Assembly: GCA_034008185.1 (NCBI GenBank)
Contig: CM067084.1
Location: forward strand, 16,450,385 to 16,514,384
Source of the DNA: Gorsachius magnificus
Lineage: Eukaryota; Chordata; Aves; Pelecaniformes; Ardeidae
Reading direction: 5' to 3'
Length of the DNA: 64,000 bases
The stretch's first letter is position 1; every line of letters starts with the position of its first letter. The position numbers and the translations under genes were made by a program. Shown here one piece after another: positions 1 through 13,300 of the stretch. The notes beneath the pieces are model-generated. The model searched no databases. It saw only the letters and a list, made by a program, of their open reading frames with translations, and was not told where the DNA came from.

Positions 1-2960
1 ATGCCGCACAAGATCAGTTACATAGTTTTGACTCAAGTCCACGTTGTGACAGCAGAAAGGAGTTTCAAACAGGAAAATTACTTTGTACAAGCTCTCCTTG
101 AGAATGAAAGCCAAAAGCATACATTATACACATTTCAAAATAATATATTGTTCTCTCTGAACCTTCCCCTTTAAAGAATATGCAAAAGATGAAGTGAAAG
201 AAACATGAGAAAAAAAAAGAATGTGAGACAGAAAGATCGTGAGAGAGGTTACTCTCATAGCACTTTTGATCTGGCTGACACAGAGAGGTAATAAAAATTT
301 ATAAGAAGCCTGTTCTTGCTCAATTTCCAGGACAAAAACATCTGGATATCTATCCAAAGCTGGCTCAGCCTTGACATTTTTTGATCCCAAGTGCCCTGTT
401 TCTTTGTAACCAAAGGTATTGTGTAGTATTCACAGAAATGCACACATTTCCCAGTGGGTTTTGGTGTAGCCTGATCAGAGTGGAATGGGATGAAAAATAA
501 AAGCTAGAACAATCCTGGAAACTAAACACAAATGAAAAAACCACCCCAACCAACCCATGACAGGAAGAGTTAAAACCTTACCATTTGTAATAAACACATA
601 GTTCATTATTTATACAGCTCTGCATGCACGCTGTACACAGTGTTTGCTTTGCACTCTCAGCATTAGAACCATCAAATAGTGTTATCAATACACTTAGGCA
701 ATTTTAAAAAGTGGGATTTTGTTATACAAATGAAAGTGAGGAATGTGATATGTCTCAAACCAATGAAAGCTACAAAGCCAAAATCAACATTGTCTGGAGA
801 AGAGTATGTAGGAGGAGGGAATTTCAGAAGCGCCCATGTAGGATGTTTGTAACACACCTCAACTGACTAATTATGCCTTGCACATGCCACACCTCTTTTT
901 ATTTAATGATAAAATCAAGAAGATAAATGTATGTTCCATATATACATATGTTTACAATTTAGAGGACATGGAGCTAAACAATGTCTTAACAGCACCTGAT
1001 GTATGCAATTGCATTGCTGTAATACTCTGAGCTTTTATTACAGAAAAAGCTCCATTCTACTACCTGCTGCACTAATATAGAATAAAAGAAATTAACTAAA
1101 GGAAACTTTACTTTGGTAGAACTATTATAGGAACCCTGGTGTATTTTAAGTTAGTATATCAAATATACTCACAGTTCTTGATCTCATGCTGCTGGACAGC
1201 AGAGTCATATTTTGTTCTGACCACTGAGCTGAAATTTTCATAGTTATTTTTCCTCATGTTATGTTCTCCAAGCCAGTCTAAGAATCATGATAGTATGGCC
1301 TAAGATTTAGAGATGCTGAGCATGGATAACTTGCACCTCCAATATAATTCTGAAAAGTTCATCCCATGTGATATTAGGTCATTTAATCAAGATACCCAAT
1401 ATGAACTTTCAAGTTCAATTTTAATTGACCATCTACTGAAAGTTTGACCTGCTTAATTTCAGCTTCAATTAAAATCTATTTGATATCACTGTAAATCCAG
1501 AAATAGTGCTACTTCACGTAATCTGTGCCAATGAGACTGCAACCAGGATCCATCTTGGATTCCATTGAGAGAGGTACTGTTCTGTTTCAAACAGTACTTC
1601 AGTTTTCACTCTTTAGCCATAAAGACACACATTACTATATATTATTTACACATTTCTATTTGCTGTGTCTCATAGCTATAAACTTTCCTAACACTGGATT
1701 TATTCAATAATGAAGGAAACTGAGAAAGCAATGAATTATAGCAACATTTTCACATAGCGCGTAAGTCACCTTATAATAAATAAAATGGAAAGCCAAAGAC
1801 TACTGAAGATAGAAAAATCATACAACATCATCCAAAGTTTATATTGGTGACTAGAATCCACTTAATTTCAGAAAGATTTGGATTAGGCTATCTGGCTAGC
1901 TTCCAAGTAACTTTTTATATACAGGGAAAGCAGCAATTACATAGCCAGCAAGTGTGGAGTTTGCACACATATTCACTTTGGTATGCTCGTATTGAAGACT
2001 CCAACAGAGTTTTTACTGCTTAAAGCTACAGTGGGTGAATTAGAATAACTGAGCCTTTCTTGGAGATACACACCTAAAGTGCAACACTTAACTCTACACA
2101 GAATGTTAACAAAGCATGGCACACACAGAAAGCCAATTCTTTTTACTGGTAAGCTTTGTTCATGTTACCACGAAACTTTTAGGACAAGCATGCCCTGGGT
2201 TTCCCTCTGGCTTACACACATCAGTTAAGTACATTTCGGTTGCTGAATTTAAAACTGCTGAAGTGAGAAAGAACACAACCTTGGGGACATATGCCAACTT
2301 GAGTTCACAGAGTTTTTTGTTTTCTACTTGCAACTTTTACTCACATATGTCTCTGGAAAAAGAAGCCACAGAGGAAATCAATACAAAAGTTCAAAATATC
2401 CCTTTTAATTTTATTGTTACTGCTATGCATAGCATACCTACACTTTGATTTCTTTGGCGTGTCTCCTTTCCAGAAAATATGTGAAGCATTTGTCAATGGT
2501 GCTGTGAGAGCAAGAGGATGTCCTGGAATGGGAATGTTTCCATGGGACAGCCAACTACAGGCTGAGTCCTCATGAAAATGACAGGATCCAAGCTATTGCA
2601 GTTGTTTAAACTTGAGCTGGAGGCATCTTACAGAAGCCATTACTAATGCCAGTAGAGAGATATAACTGATTATTTAATAACTATTTCCAGTTGTTTATTC
2701 TAGTTCTTTCAACTTGTGTTTGAGTGTTGAATATTTCACACACATTTGTTCTAAACCAAATAAATTAAAATTTAATAAATAAGAATGAGATATTGTTAAT
2801 ATTCAAGTGTGGTTATGTGGTTCTTTCACAGACACTTACAGATTCAAAATACAAAGGCTTTGCAATAATAATGTGCTGTTTAAAGTTCAAAACCCTATTA
2901 AAAAATAGTTTGAAATATAAATGCTATTATTTGTCAGGAAATACATGTGATAGACAACCC
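1..2960. other. Upstream non-coding DNA, no gene seen
   Basis: This is AT-rich DNA with frequent stop codons in all frames. The longest open frame (2116-2448, 110 codons on the + strand) shows no recognisable domain, no splice-site arrangement and no protein-like composition. No repeat family could be named by eye. The stretch is probably intergenic DNA upstream of EDNRA. Conserved enhancers could be present but cannot be seen without alignment. Confidence 0.6.
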
Positions 2961-2964
2961 ATAA

Positions 2965-3076
2965 CTGTCTGGACATGGTCCTGAGCAACCAGCTCCAGGT
3001 GGCCCTGCCTGAACCAGATGACCTCCAGAGTTGCCTTCCAACCTCAACCATTCTGTGATTCTGTAATTCTGTGAAT
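2965..3076 (+). repeat. CR1 LINE 3'-end fragment
   Basis: The segment has the typical end of a CR1 element on the + strand: a divergent GACCT-type block, then CCAGATGACCTCCAGAG, then TTCCAACCTCAACCATTCTGTG, ending with repeats of the ATTCTGTG octamer. It is short and diverged, as expected for an old copy truncated at its 5' end. Identification rests on recognising the CR1 3' tail. The left boundary is approximate. Confidence 0.8.
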
Positions 3077-4244
3077 CTACGTACACAGAAGTGGGTATAC
3101 AAGCATCTATTATGTTTGGGAATTTGGGGGTCCAAATATTAAAGACATAAAGGGACTTCTCAATAAATTAAGAACTTTAAGATTACAGGTAGAATGTGAA
3201 AAACATACATTGTTAAAATACTGCATGAGGAGTGGCAAAGTGAAAATTACAGGTTTTGTGCACAGATGCAAATTATTGCTAATAAAACCTCTAATGCATA
3301 TATATTAAAGATTTTTTTCTCAGAAAAAACCTATGACAAAAAAGTACTATCAGTTAGATCAGTTATTTCCAATTTCTCTATATTCAGATTTCTCTCTCTT
3401 GAACTCTCTCAGTCTCTGATCAGGATGCAGTCCTACCATGGTACCTACACAAAAAATATTCTTGCAAGATAAGACTTGGCAAACATTCATCTATACACAT
3501 AATTTTATTAATAGCTGCACATACCAAATTTCAGCTACACAATCACAAGGACTTTAAAGGTCAGCTCGCTAACCACAGCAAGCCTGAGGCACTTTTAAAA
3601 CTGACAGTACCTATAAGTAGATAGCATCATGTGCATATCCCCACTCCTTAAAGGCTCCAAGTCTTTTGGAGCTAGGATCAGGACTTTTTATGAGTTAGTA
3701 GACACTCCTAGAAAAATGACTTTTCACACCAAGTTGGACACTGAACAAATAAATTCTTATACAAAGTAGGAACATGTTAATAAAGATGGCTGAAGGCAGA
3801 AAGGAGGGTATTCAAATCACCACATTTAGGTGCCTATGTTAGGAGGATGATTTGCTTTTACGGTAGATGTAAAGAGATCTCTCTCCCCAGTAACTAGAAA
3901 AGATTCTAGACAGATGACCCTTCTAGCTCAGGTGCAGCAATTAAGTGGGATGAATACTGACATCTCTATCTGTTCATTGCTTACATTCAAATGTTGTGAA
4001 AACACTTTCCCTGATCACACAAATCAGGACATGATCTCTATGGTGGCATAGCTAATATCAGAAGGAGAACAGATAATCTTTAAATACAGAGGCAAACAAG
4101 ATTTAAACATATTATGGACAGCAAGAACATGCATTCTGAAATGGAACACAGAGGATTTCACTAATGCTTTGTGCAATGGCATTAGAACTTCCCTGTACCC
4201 TTGGGCGACATTCCTACCTGCTGCTGCGTCTTAACATCGCATTT
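3077..4244. other. Non-coding DNA between CR1 fragments
   Basis: No gene, repeat family or regulatory site can be supported here. Short open frames, such as one at 3266-3472, look random. Confidence 0.6.
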
Positions 4245-4302
4245 TCTGCACTGATCTTTAAAGGTCTCTTCCAACTCAAACTATTCTATGAGTCTATGAT
4301 TT
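4245..4302 (+). repeat. CR1 LINE 3'-tail remnant
   Basis: The bases around 4252-4301 read as a degenerate CR1 end on the + strand: ATCTTTAAAGGTCTCTTCCAACTC, then AACTATTCTATGAGTCTATGAT. This matches the usual 'GATCTTTAAGGTCCCTTCCAACCC...ATTCTATGATTCTATGA' layout. More of the element may lie to the left (about 4165 onward) but is too diverged to call. Confidence 0.65.
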
Positions 4303-7300
4303 TTTTTAAGTCAATGTTTTGTAGTCAAATGTTGACTAAATACTGCTAGCTTTTTTTTGGTCATGTCTGACTGTCCTGGTTTACAACAGAAACTCTTCTC
4401 CACAGTTTCTGTTAGTCAGGAAAGAATCAGTCAGGCAGAAACAGGTGAAGAATGATAGGTTCCCATTTAAGCTATTCTAAGACAGACATACAAGGCAACC
4501 TAGTTTGCTAGCCAAGCAAAATAAAGTCTGCAAGAGAAATTATTTCTCTTTCTAGACAACACTGAAGAAGAAAAATGACATAGGTTAAATAAAATGTTAC
4601 CGTAAGAGAAATTTTCTTCAATGAAACCCTTAATAAATTTAGGCCAAAAAATTTTGGAACACCTTTTAATTAGAAACTAGGAAGGGCAAGAAACCTCACT
4701 GGTTTCAAGGAGGACCACTAAAATTCTTGTAATCCACTAAATGATACTGTTGTCTCTGATAGCAGAGCCTGATCCCAGTCATCTGGAGATTATGGATCCT
4801 AGATTTCCAATTGGTTTGTCCAACTGCTCTCCTAAGCTCAGTAAAAGCTATGTCAATGAGAATAAATATAATTCACATTAAAAAGAATAATAAATTCATC
4901 ACAAAATTTATGAGCAGAAATCAAATCCATTTCTGCCTACAAGCTGAACTAGGGAAATTGATGTTAATGCCCAAGTATCCCTTACATGCTATTATATTAC
5001 TCATTCATGAAGTACAGGGCAAATTAATTTTTATTCTTTTTGACAATAAAAATGTAAGTAAAGATCAGAGCAAACCATTGTTTTAAGCAAAAGAAAATCT
5101 AAAGGATAGGAAGGGGAAGAGATGTGTTCAACTGCACACAATCAAGAGGCAGCAGCATTTCTTCAGAAGGCGGCAAGATTATGATTTTTATGTGGAGAAT
5201 CTGACACCTGCTAAGAAAACAAAAAATTGTGGAAATGTAATAACACAAGATACTCAAATAGATAAACCAGGGAACTACTAAACCCCATTAATTTACAGGT
5301 AGATCAAGGTCTAGACTTTGAATTCATTAATGTTCTCCATCAAAAAAATACATTTTAGAGGTATTACTGTGAATGAAACAACTCCACATAGATTAAGCCA
5401 ATTTCACTAACTCTCAGACACAAGCCGATGTTGAGACTTGGTAATTCATGTTTTCCTATGTTCGAGAAGCTTCTTTAGACAAAGCCAAGTCTGCTAGTGC
5501 CAAAATGCTGTGGGAAATTCTGTCTGAATGGCATTTCCAAAGACAGAACATAGAAGTGCCAAAAAAACTTTCAAGAAAGCCTGGTCTCCTGAGTTTTGTT
5601 CATCTCAGAAGTAGGCATACATTTTGGAGAATCAAACTTCCACTTAGTGCCCAACAAAATCTTAAAGATGGACATGTAACAATTAATGCAAAATCTGAGC
5701 ACACAATCCTGTTGTGTTCTCTATAAACATCATTTTCCCTTTGATCACCCTTATAATTCCAAAGCAGAGAAGCATTAAGAAGCTTTTTAATCAACATGGG
5801 TTCTGGTAAAGATTTCCTTTTTACTATTCTCTTTATAGATTAAACATAAAGTGATCTTACTGAAAGTTTCAAGTCTAAAACTTAAATACAATTCAAAATC
5901 AGTCTAAAATGGCTTCTCATGTTTTCAGACTGCAAATGCTGCATTTCAACTTGATCTGCTCAGTGTATTTCATTGTTGACATACCCAAAATGTGCACAAC
6001 TGCCACTAAAGCTTTTGCTGAACTGGAATTTGGCTAATTACAGAAAGTTATGGAGAACAGGGTTTTCAAAGGCAAACTCAACCATTTTTGTAAGAAAGGG
6101 ACCAAAACAGAATCTTCCCTCTGCTATCCCTGAGAAAATCTACAGTAAGTCTGTTAATATCAATGTTGACAGAATTGTGAACATATCTGCAAAATCAGAC
6201 AGTCAATTTAATTGAAATCAGTGGAATTCACCAGGCTAAAAAAAACAAAGGGTGTGTCCTGGTATGAATGTGATGTGCAAGGCCGAGTTTTGTGACCCGA
6301 GGTTATCGCTACCAATTTTTCTTAAAAGTCACACAGCACCATCTTATGTCTGCACCTAGGGCAATGCCACTACACACTGGACTAAACTGATATGGATCTA
6401 GACCATTGAAAACTTTCTAATCATGGGTTCAAACTGCCTTTACATGACACCATTTTAGGGTATATAGGAAAAATCCTTTTTCAGTCCAGTTATGGAAACT
6501 TTGCACACATGGGGTATGTGCAGTGATATAATCATTATACATATTATCACTAACACAGTAAAGTAATTTTTCAAGACACTGCAGAAAAAGCAATCCTCTT
6601 CTCATATGCAATGTATTATTGGCTATGAAGGCATGGACTTGTAGTTTGAGTTGGTCTCATCAATATCAACAAAAATACAGTGCAATACAATATCAACAAA
6701 ATATACAGTGCAATTTTTTCAATATGTTGCATATAACATACTTCCCCAAACCAAATGCAATAAAACTCAAAAGTGGGATCAAAACATCCTACAGCTCAAA
6801 CTCAACTCTAAGCACACTGAACTGAACAGTTTATTATCAGCTTTGCTGACAGCACACATTGCCCATTGTCAATAATGTTACTAAGTTGTAAATAACATTA
6901 AGTAAATTCCACTCTTCCTAGGAGAGAAAGAAAAGCTTTGCTATCTGTGAGCTGCGGAGCTGCTTTATTCAGGATTTGCGCGATAGCTTCCTCATTACAT
7001 TCCTTCTAACTTATTTACATGAAGCAATTCTAATGCAGCTCATTAAAAGTTCCACAACAGCAGCATGAGACAATGTAGAAGCACATCAAGTGGGAATGGG
7101 AATATATATTGCTGCTCATGGGCTTCTTCATGTCCCTTTGCTTTAATTTGTTGCATTTCCAAGCCTAACATGACAGTCCAGAACAGATCAATTCACCTTA
7201 CACTTTCACTCATGCTACAAAGGCAGGTAGCAGCTGGATGACTTCAAATTAGTTTGAGGATCACCAGTTGTACACTTACCACAGTTCAGGCAAACTCTGA

Positions 7301-10300
7301 GCTAAGAGACCCCCCCCAAAAAAGAAAAAAAAAAATCAAAGTTTCTGCTATAGTCTGAAATAATTCTGATCAGAGTCAGCTATTCAGAAAATTAAAGCAA
7401 CAAGGTTCAGGTATAGTCTGTGCACTTCTATTGCTTATAGGAGGCACATAACAGCTGCCACCTCATTAAGACTTTTATTCAAGGTGTAGTAGGAATGTGA
7501 AAGAGTAAGAAACAGCAAGAGTGAGCCAGATACATGGTTCAGTTCCCTAGTATAGGTGAGCCAGAAAAGCCATAGGATATCACAGGACCTAAGGAAGACA
7601 TGGCACAACAAAAGAATTATGACATAAAACTCTGGACAACAGTTTCTTTCTAAGTCTACTTCTGAGATGCTGGACTTGCATTCTACTTTTAACAAAGGTC
7701 TGAACACAATCTCTCAACAATGATGCTAACACATGTGACGTTAGTCACATGCAAGCACTCCTAGAAGTTCTTTTAATTCTCCTGTCATCCCTCTGTACAC
7801 ATTCAGTTGCTTTTGCATATTTGTTTTTAAGCCAGAGACTGGCTGGTGTTAATAAAAGAAAATTGCATGACAACTCCTACCAGCAATGGGCAGAACTAGC
7901 ATACAAAACAGCACTGCCTAAGACAGAACAGCTTTAGAACTGCCAGACATTGGCATTTTATATTTGTGGGCCAAGCTTAATAATTCCATGGTTACATTTC
8001 TGGCTCCAAGAAGTGTTAGTACTGGTACTGCAACACGCCATTTTTGCATTAGTGCATTTATTTCTTATAGGTTGCATACTGTGTTAGTTATCCTTCTGTG
8101 ACAGACAAGAACAAAAGTATAAAGTTTACAAGAGGCAAATTGCTAATATAAGGGCATATAGACAAACCAGAAGCATTTTACTGGAGCAGTTTGAACTTAC
8201 ATTGTATGATGGCACAGCAATTCACCCAGTGATGATGCAGGGTTTTAATAGTAGGCTATGGAGAATTTCAGACTACTCAGTTTAAGTTACAGCCTAGTAC
8301 TGATACACATCCATAATGGCAGACACTGAAAGATTCAGTCCTCGTGTTGAGACAAAATGTGAAATCATGAATCAGAAAAAGGTCAGTTGTCTCCTATGAT
8401 GTACGCATGCCTTTCTCAATTCACCTCTTGGAGTATTTACTATATATTGTAAGACATACATTTGCAATTTAATTATATCACCTGCTTCCTTCCTATAAAC
8501 AAAGTGACAGGAAGCAAAGTAAAACATATATTGGCTGTAAGTCTGGCATCTTCTACTGAAGAAGCATACCTTGTATAATAACCCAGGTACAAGAATAAAA
8601 AAAATATGTTTACCTCCACAGAGGTTCCATATTTTCCATGCCATATAAACATTCAAATATAAACTTGTTCTATAGATTGCAAGCTATCATTTGTTATCTA
8701 CCAGTTTTACTTACACCAGTCATATTTATTTGTGGACTATGTTATTGGATATGCTCTACAGTATGCCTCTCTGGTGAAAGGAATTTGGACTGGATTTATA
8801 GTAAAGAACACATTACCCTTCTTGCAGTTCTGGAAATACCAATACTTGTTTCTTGGCAAGATAGAGCCTGTGGTTTTCACTCTCTTTCTGAGGGTTGCTA
8901 CTATCTTTTATCTGTATTCAGTCCAATATTTTATCCTGTGCACTTTCAAGAGAGCTACAATTTACTTCCATGGTAAGAAAAAATGGATACCCTTACATCT
9001 GCTCAAGACAAGCTACCAGTTTTGTATCCACAGTATATTTATGCCAGACGCAGGAAGAGGAAAAAGGTTTAGAACAAAATAATCTAAAACACACCAAAAC
9101 CTCCATAAAAATTGCTAAGATTTTTAAGCCCTACTGCCAGCAGGCCTCTTAACTCATCACTTTGATGGCTGTGACTTCACTAAGTGTCCGTTACAACATG
9201 GAGTTCATTAAGGCTGTAGAGTTTGTGTCAATGCCCACAAATCTTGAACGCTGTGGGCGATTACCATCAGAAAGCAAACACAGATATTTCCTTGATTGAA
9301 AATGAATTGGTAGCAAGTAAATGGAGGGAAACTAATCAGCACTGGAAATGCACAAAGAAACACTCTTCATGTGCCCCATCCCTATTCTGCAATAAGGTTT
9401 TAATTGGCAGTGAGAAACCCTAATGCTTCACATGTAATACCAGTGAAATATATCAGTGAAATAGCTACTATAGCTCTAGAAATTATGACTGTTGGACTCA
9501 CTGTTTTTCTGTTGATGCAGCCAACTTTCTTAATTATTCACAGGCAAAGTCCTCCTGTATACAGCCTTTACTGTACTGCACAGACCCTTATGTGGCCTTC
9601 TGTTTTTCAGTGTGAAAATTTTGAAACTCCATATGGGCTCTCAGACCTCTGCAAATAGGTAGAGAAGCCGAAGAGAATAATCTGTTCTTTAATGAGTTTG
9701 AAAAAGATGCCAGCTGGAATTTATTTTAAAGTTTAAAACAGGATAATGATGTAAAATAGCAATCTGACTTCCCCCACAAACAGATTGCTCTCTAAAACAC
9801 AATTTAGAAAAGCGTAAGATTTGAGTCACTTGGGGTAAAATTCTAGCTTCACCGAGAGACAAAAAAGAATTTTCCAAGTAACTTCAAAGTGGTCAGGATT
9901 TCATTCCTTATACGCTTCAGATATTTTATTCATAGGAGGAATAAGCTGTTGAAGCTTAAAAAATATGCTTCATTTAGTTAATTTTCAATTGCACCAAGAT
10001 GCTGGAAGTATACCAATTCTTAAGTTGTAAAAGGGGAAGAAAACCTTTGAAATGTCACTTTAAAGAGAATAAGCAGGCTTCTTATTAAAGGGTCTTATTT
10101 GGCAACAACAAATTGTAGCATGCCTTCCCATTCCTCATTCTCCTCTTCTAACTATTATTTATTGCCATTACTGGGATGTGTTCTATAATTGGATTCTGGC
10201 ACAGATGGGTGGAAAGAGAAAAATCTTTCCAATCTGATTCAAAATAGGTTTTACTTTGTAAAATACACATGCAAAGAGTGAAAGATTATCTCTTTGCTCT

Positions 10301-13300
10301 CCAGTAGTTATTCAAACCATTTAGGCATTTTAGTCTAGGCAGACTTTAAACCTGCATTTTCTTAAGTTGTTTTTATAAACTATCTGTGTGATTCAGGGAA
10401 GGTTTTTTCATATTTGTTGGATAGCTTTCTACTAATGGATTTTGGCTGAGCAAATAGCATGTTCCTTTCAAGAAATACACTTTGAACAAAACTTGCCTCT
10501 CACCAAAGAGTCACATACTATGCAGTCACAAATAAAATAAAGGTGGCACTTTACAGTCAGAGTTAACTGCTGAAAATGAGGCATGTTGATTAGGCACAAA
10601 TCAGTGGTTCTACTTCAGAGTATATTCAGAAAGCATACTGAAGGAATTAGGGAACAATAATAAAAGCCTAATAGTATAACATAATAACAAATGTAAAAAA
10701 CAAGAAATAAAAATTAGCACAAGGAAAAGCTAAGCCTTCTCCCTCTGCTTAGAAAATAGCCTTCCACAGTTGAACTTTCTCAATCAATTGATTACAATGT
10801 AAGCAGCCAAGCTGAGAACTGTCAGCACACTCACATACTCTTCAGCAAAGCACACACTGTTTGGACTTCAGGCTAATCAGAACAATACTCAGACAAGGGA
10901 ATAACAAAAAAAATATAAGAAAAAGTCAAACTGTGCAAAACAGAAAGCTAGAAACACTTACATAAAACATCAGTATGCTTCAAGTTTTTTTCCTTTCTTT
11001 AAATCTTAAGCTATAGTAACTGCCAGCACATGCTACTTAATAGTATCAGCCACCTAACAAATCAGAAGTACTCTAATTTTGACATAAAAATAATTGAAAA
11101 CTTTTCTGAGCTTTATAGCACTCTTCGAGTCACAGCCACCAACTGATGTCTATTTTGCAGGAAATTGCATCTTTGCATGCAACTCTACCCTTACCTGCTT
11201 GCCACAACCAACTTCTCTCCTCAAAGGAGTTGTGCCCAAGGATCCCTTTATTTGTTTCAGACCAACTAGTTTAATGCATAAGTGCAAGTGGGTATTATCA
11301 TCAGATGGACTTGGCAAGAGGTGAATTAGAAATATATACAATATTTCTTCTCCTAACAGAGCTTTAGGGGAGGGATATGTTCGGCTTCTGATTGGTGATG
11401 AGCAATGGATGGGTAGCACCATGTTAAATTTGGGCAACTAAGTTCAGAAGATGTCTGTTTGTGGCATACTTTGAACTAGGAGAGAAGAGCTATTTTACTT
11501 CAAAGCAATCAGAGACCAGATTCTGTATACCAGTTCCTCCTACTGAAAACCCAAAAGAATACCACAAACTTGCAGAAATGTTCCAGTTTCTGTGCGAAGA
11601 TATTTTTCTAGTGCCAGCCATTTTGAGCCTTATTTTAAAAGCTTAGTACCAGCTTGTTTTTATTAAGTGGTTGAAAACATTTGACTCAACCATTTTAAAA
11701 GCAAAAAAACCCCTAAAATCTTTTCTTTCTTTAAAAAAGCCACAGCATTGCCACTGAGAATTTCATATGCATCTACAGTGATGTTACATACAAAAAGTGT
11801 ATTTTTTAAAAATATTGATAGTTTTAATTTCTCTGGATGATTATGAGTACACAGAGGAGAGAAATAGATATCAGATACATCTGAAAATGTAAATGTTTAA
11901 TGAAAGATGTGGTTAAACTGACAAGTCAGTTCTTTGAATGCTTTCCAGGATAATCACAGCCCATGAGTATTTCTCTGAGTATGGTTTATCATGTATGCAT
12001 AAATAAAGAAAATGGCAAAGGACCCCTAACCCTTCAGATAAATGCACACATATCATGACATGTGTTGTCTTTCAAACAGAACAGTGGCTTTCATTAGAAT
12101 TTTGGATCTATCTCAGCTCTTCATTATTCAAAGTTAGTCTTAAGAATTTAGTTTCCTGAAACTAGCAGGAGCAACAAAGCTTAAAACCTTAGCAGTAAGT
12201 ATAGTACTCTAGAAATAGGTGACCTAAACAAGATACAGTAAATAAGTCACAAGGACTGTCTGTAATGAATACAGTAACATAACTTCTTTTCCGAAGTGCA
12301 TGACCTCCAAGAAGCAATCAAACTTAATCAAAGCAAACAATAATACTCGACAATGGTACCTTCTGCAGCATTACCTCAGCAAACAGGGTAAAGTGATACA
12401 TGCTTGAGTACAAATCTTAAAATACAGTCTAGCCTGTAGAATACTGTACACCATGATACGGTATATAACCAAGTGAAGTAAGGAAAATACTATAAACATA
12501 AATATGCACAAGCAAATTAGAGAATAAGAAAGCACAAGAGAGAGTTGCTTTCTTTGAAGAAGATCCTTTCTAAGATGGTGACTGACTGATGTGATGACTT
12601 GCTTAGCAAGCCAAATGGTGTTAACCTCAGCTAGGGTAATTTTAAGGACAGAATAATGCTCTATGTTGTTCCCTCTGTTTACCGGTGTTTACAGCTGTTC
12701 CAAGCATGCTTTCCATAAAGGAGTGTTGTGATTTCTATAAAAAATTTAAGTCCCCCACTAGGCCTATGGGTTTTCACACAAATGGTTTGACAGTGGTTAG
12801 ATAAGAGACCAAAAATTGCTGTGCTCTACCAGAAGAAATAATAAATGGATTAGCTAATATCATTTCATATTCAAAGTCCTAAGTGAAAAGGAGACTGTCT
12901 CTGAAAGTATTACTCATCCACCTTCCTGAGCACTTGAGATGCTCAGTCAAGTACAGTGTTAGTTGACAGAACCACCAGGTGACAACGGAGGGCAAGGTGT
13001 GCTATAATAGAACAACCTTATAAAAGGAAATAGCCTGAATCTGAGTCTCATCATTTTGATATAAGTTGCCAAACATATCTGTTGAAACCAGCATTTCTTA
13101 ATATACCAAGTCATACCAGCCCTCCAGGGCAAAGGAATTAAACTATCAGTTCCTATTCACCACTAAAAAAACTCTTAAACTTTGTTTCATGTTGAGACAC
13201 CTCATTAGGGGTGGGTACTTAAACCTACAGACAGCTTTATAATAAGTAATGATTAATTAAAAATTTTAAAAAACACAACAATTGAGAATTTGAACCCTTT

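Noticed and set aside
2887..3135. 82-codon - strand frame
   Set aside because: Its middle is the antisense of a CR1 3' tail, a common artefact in bird genomes.
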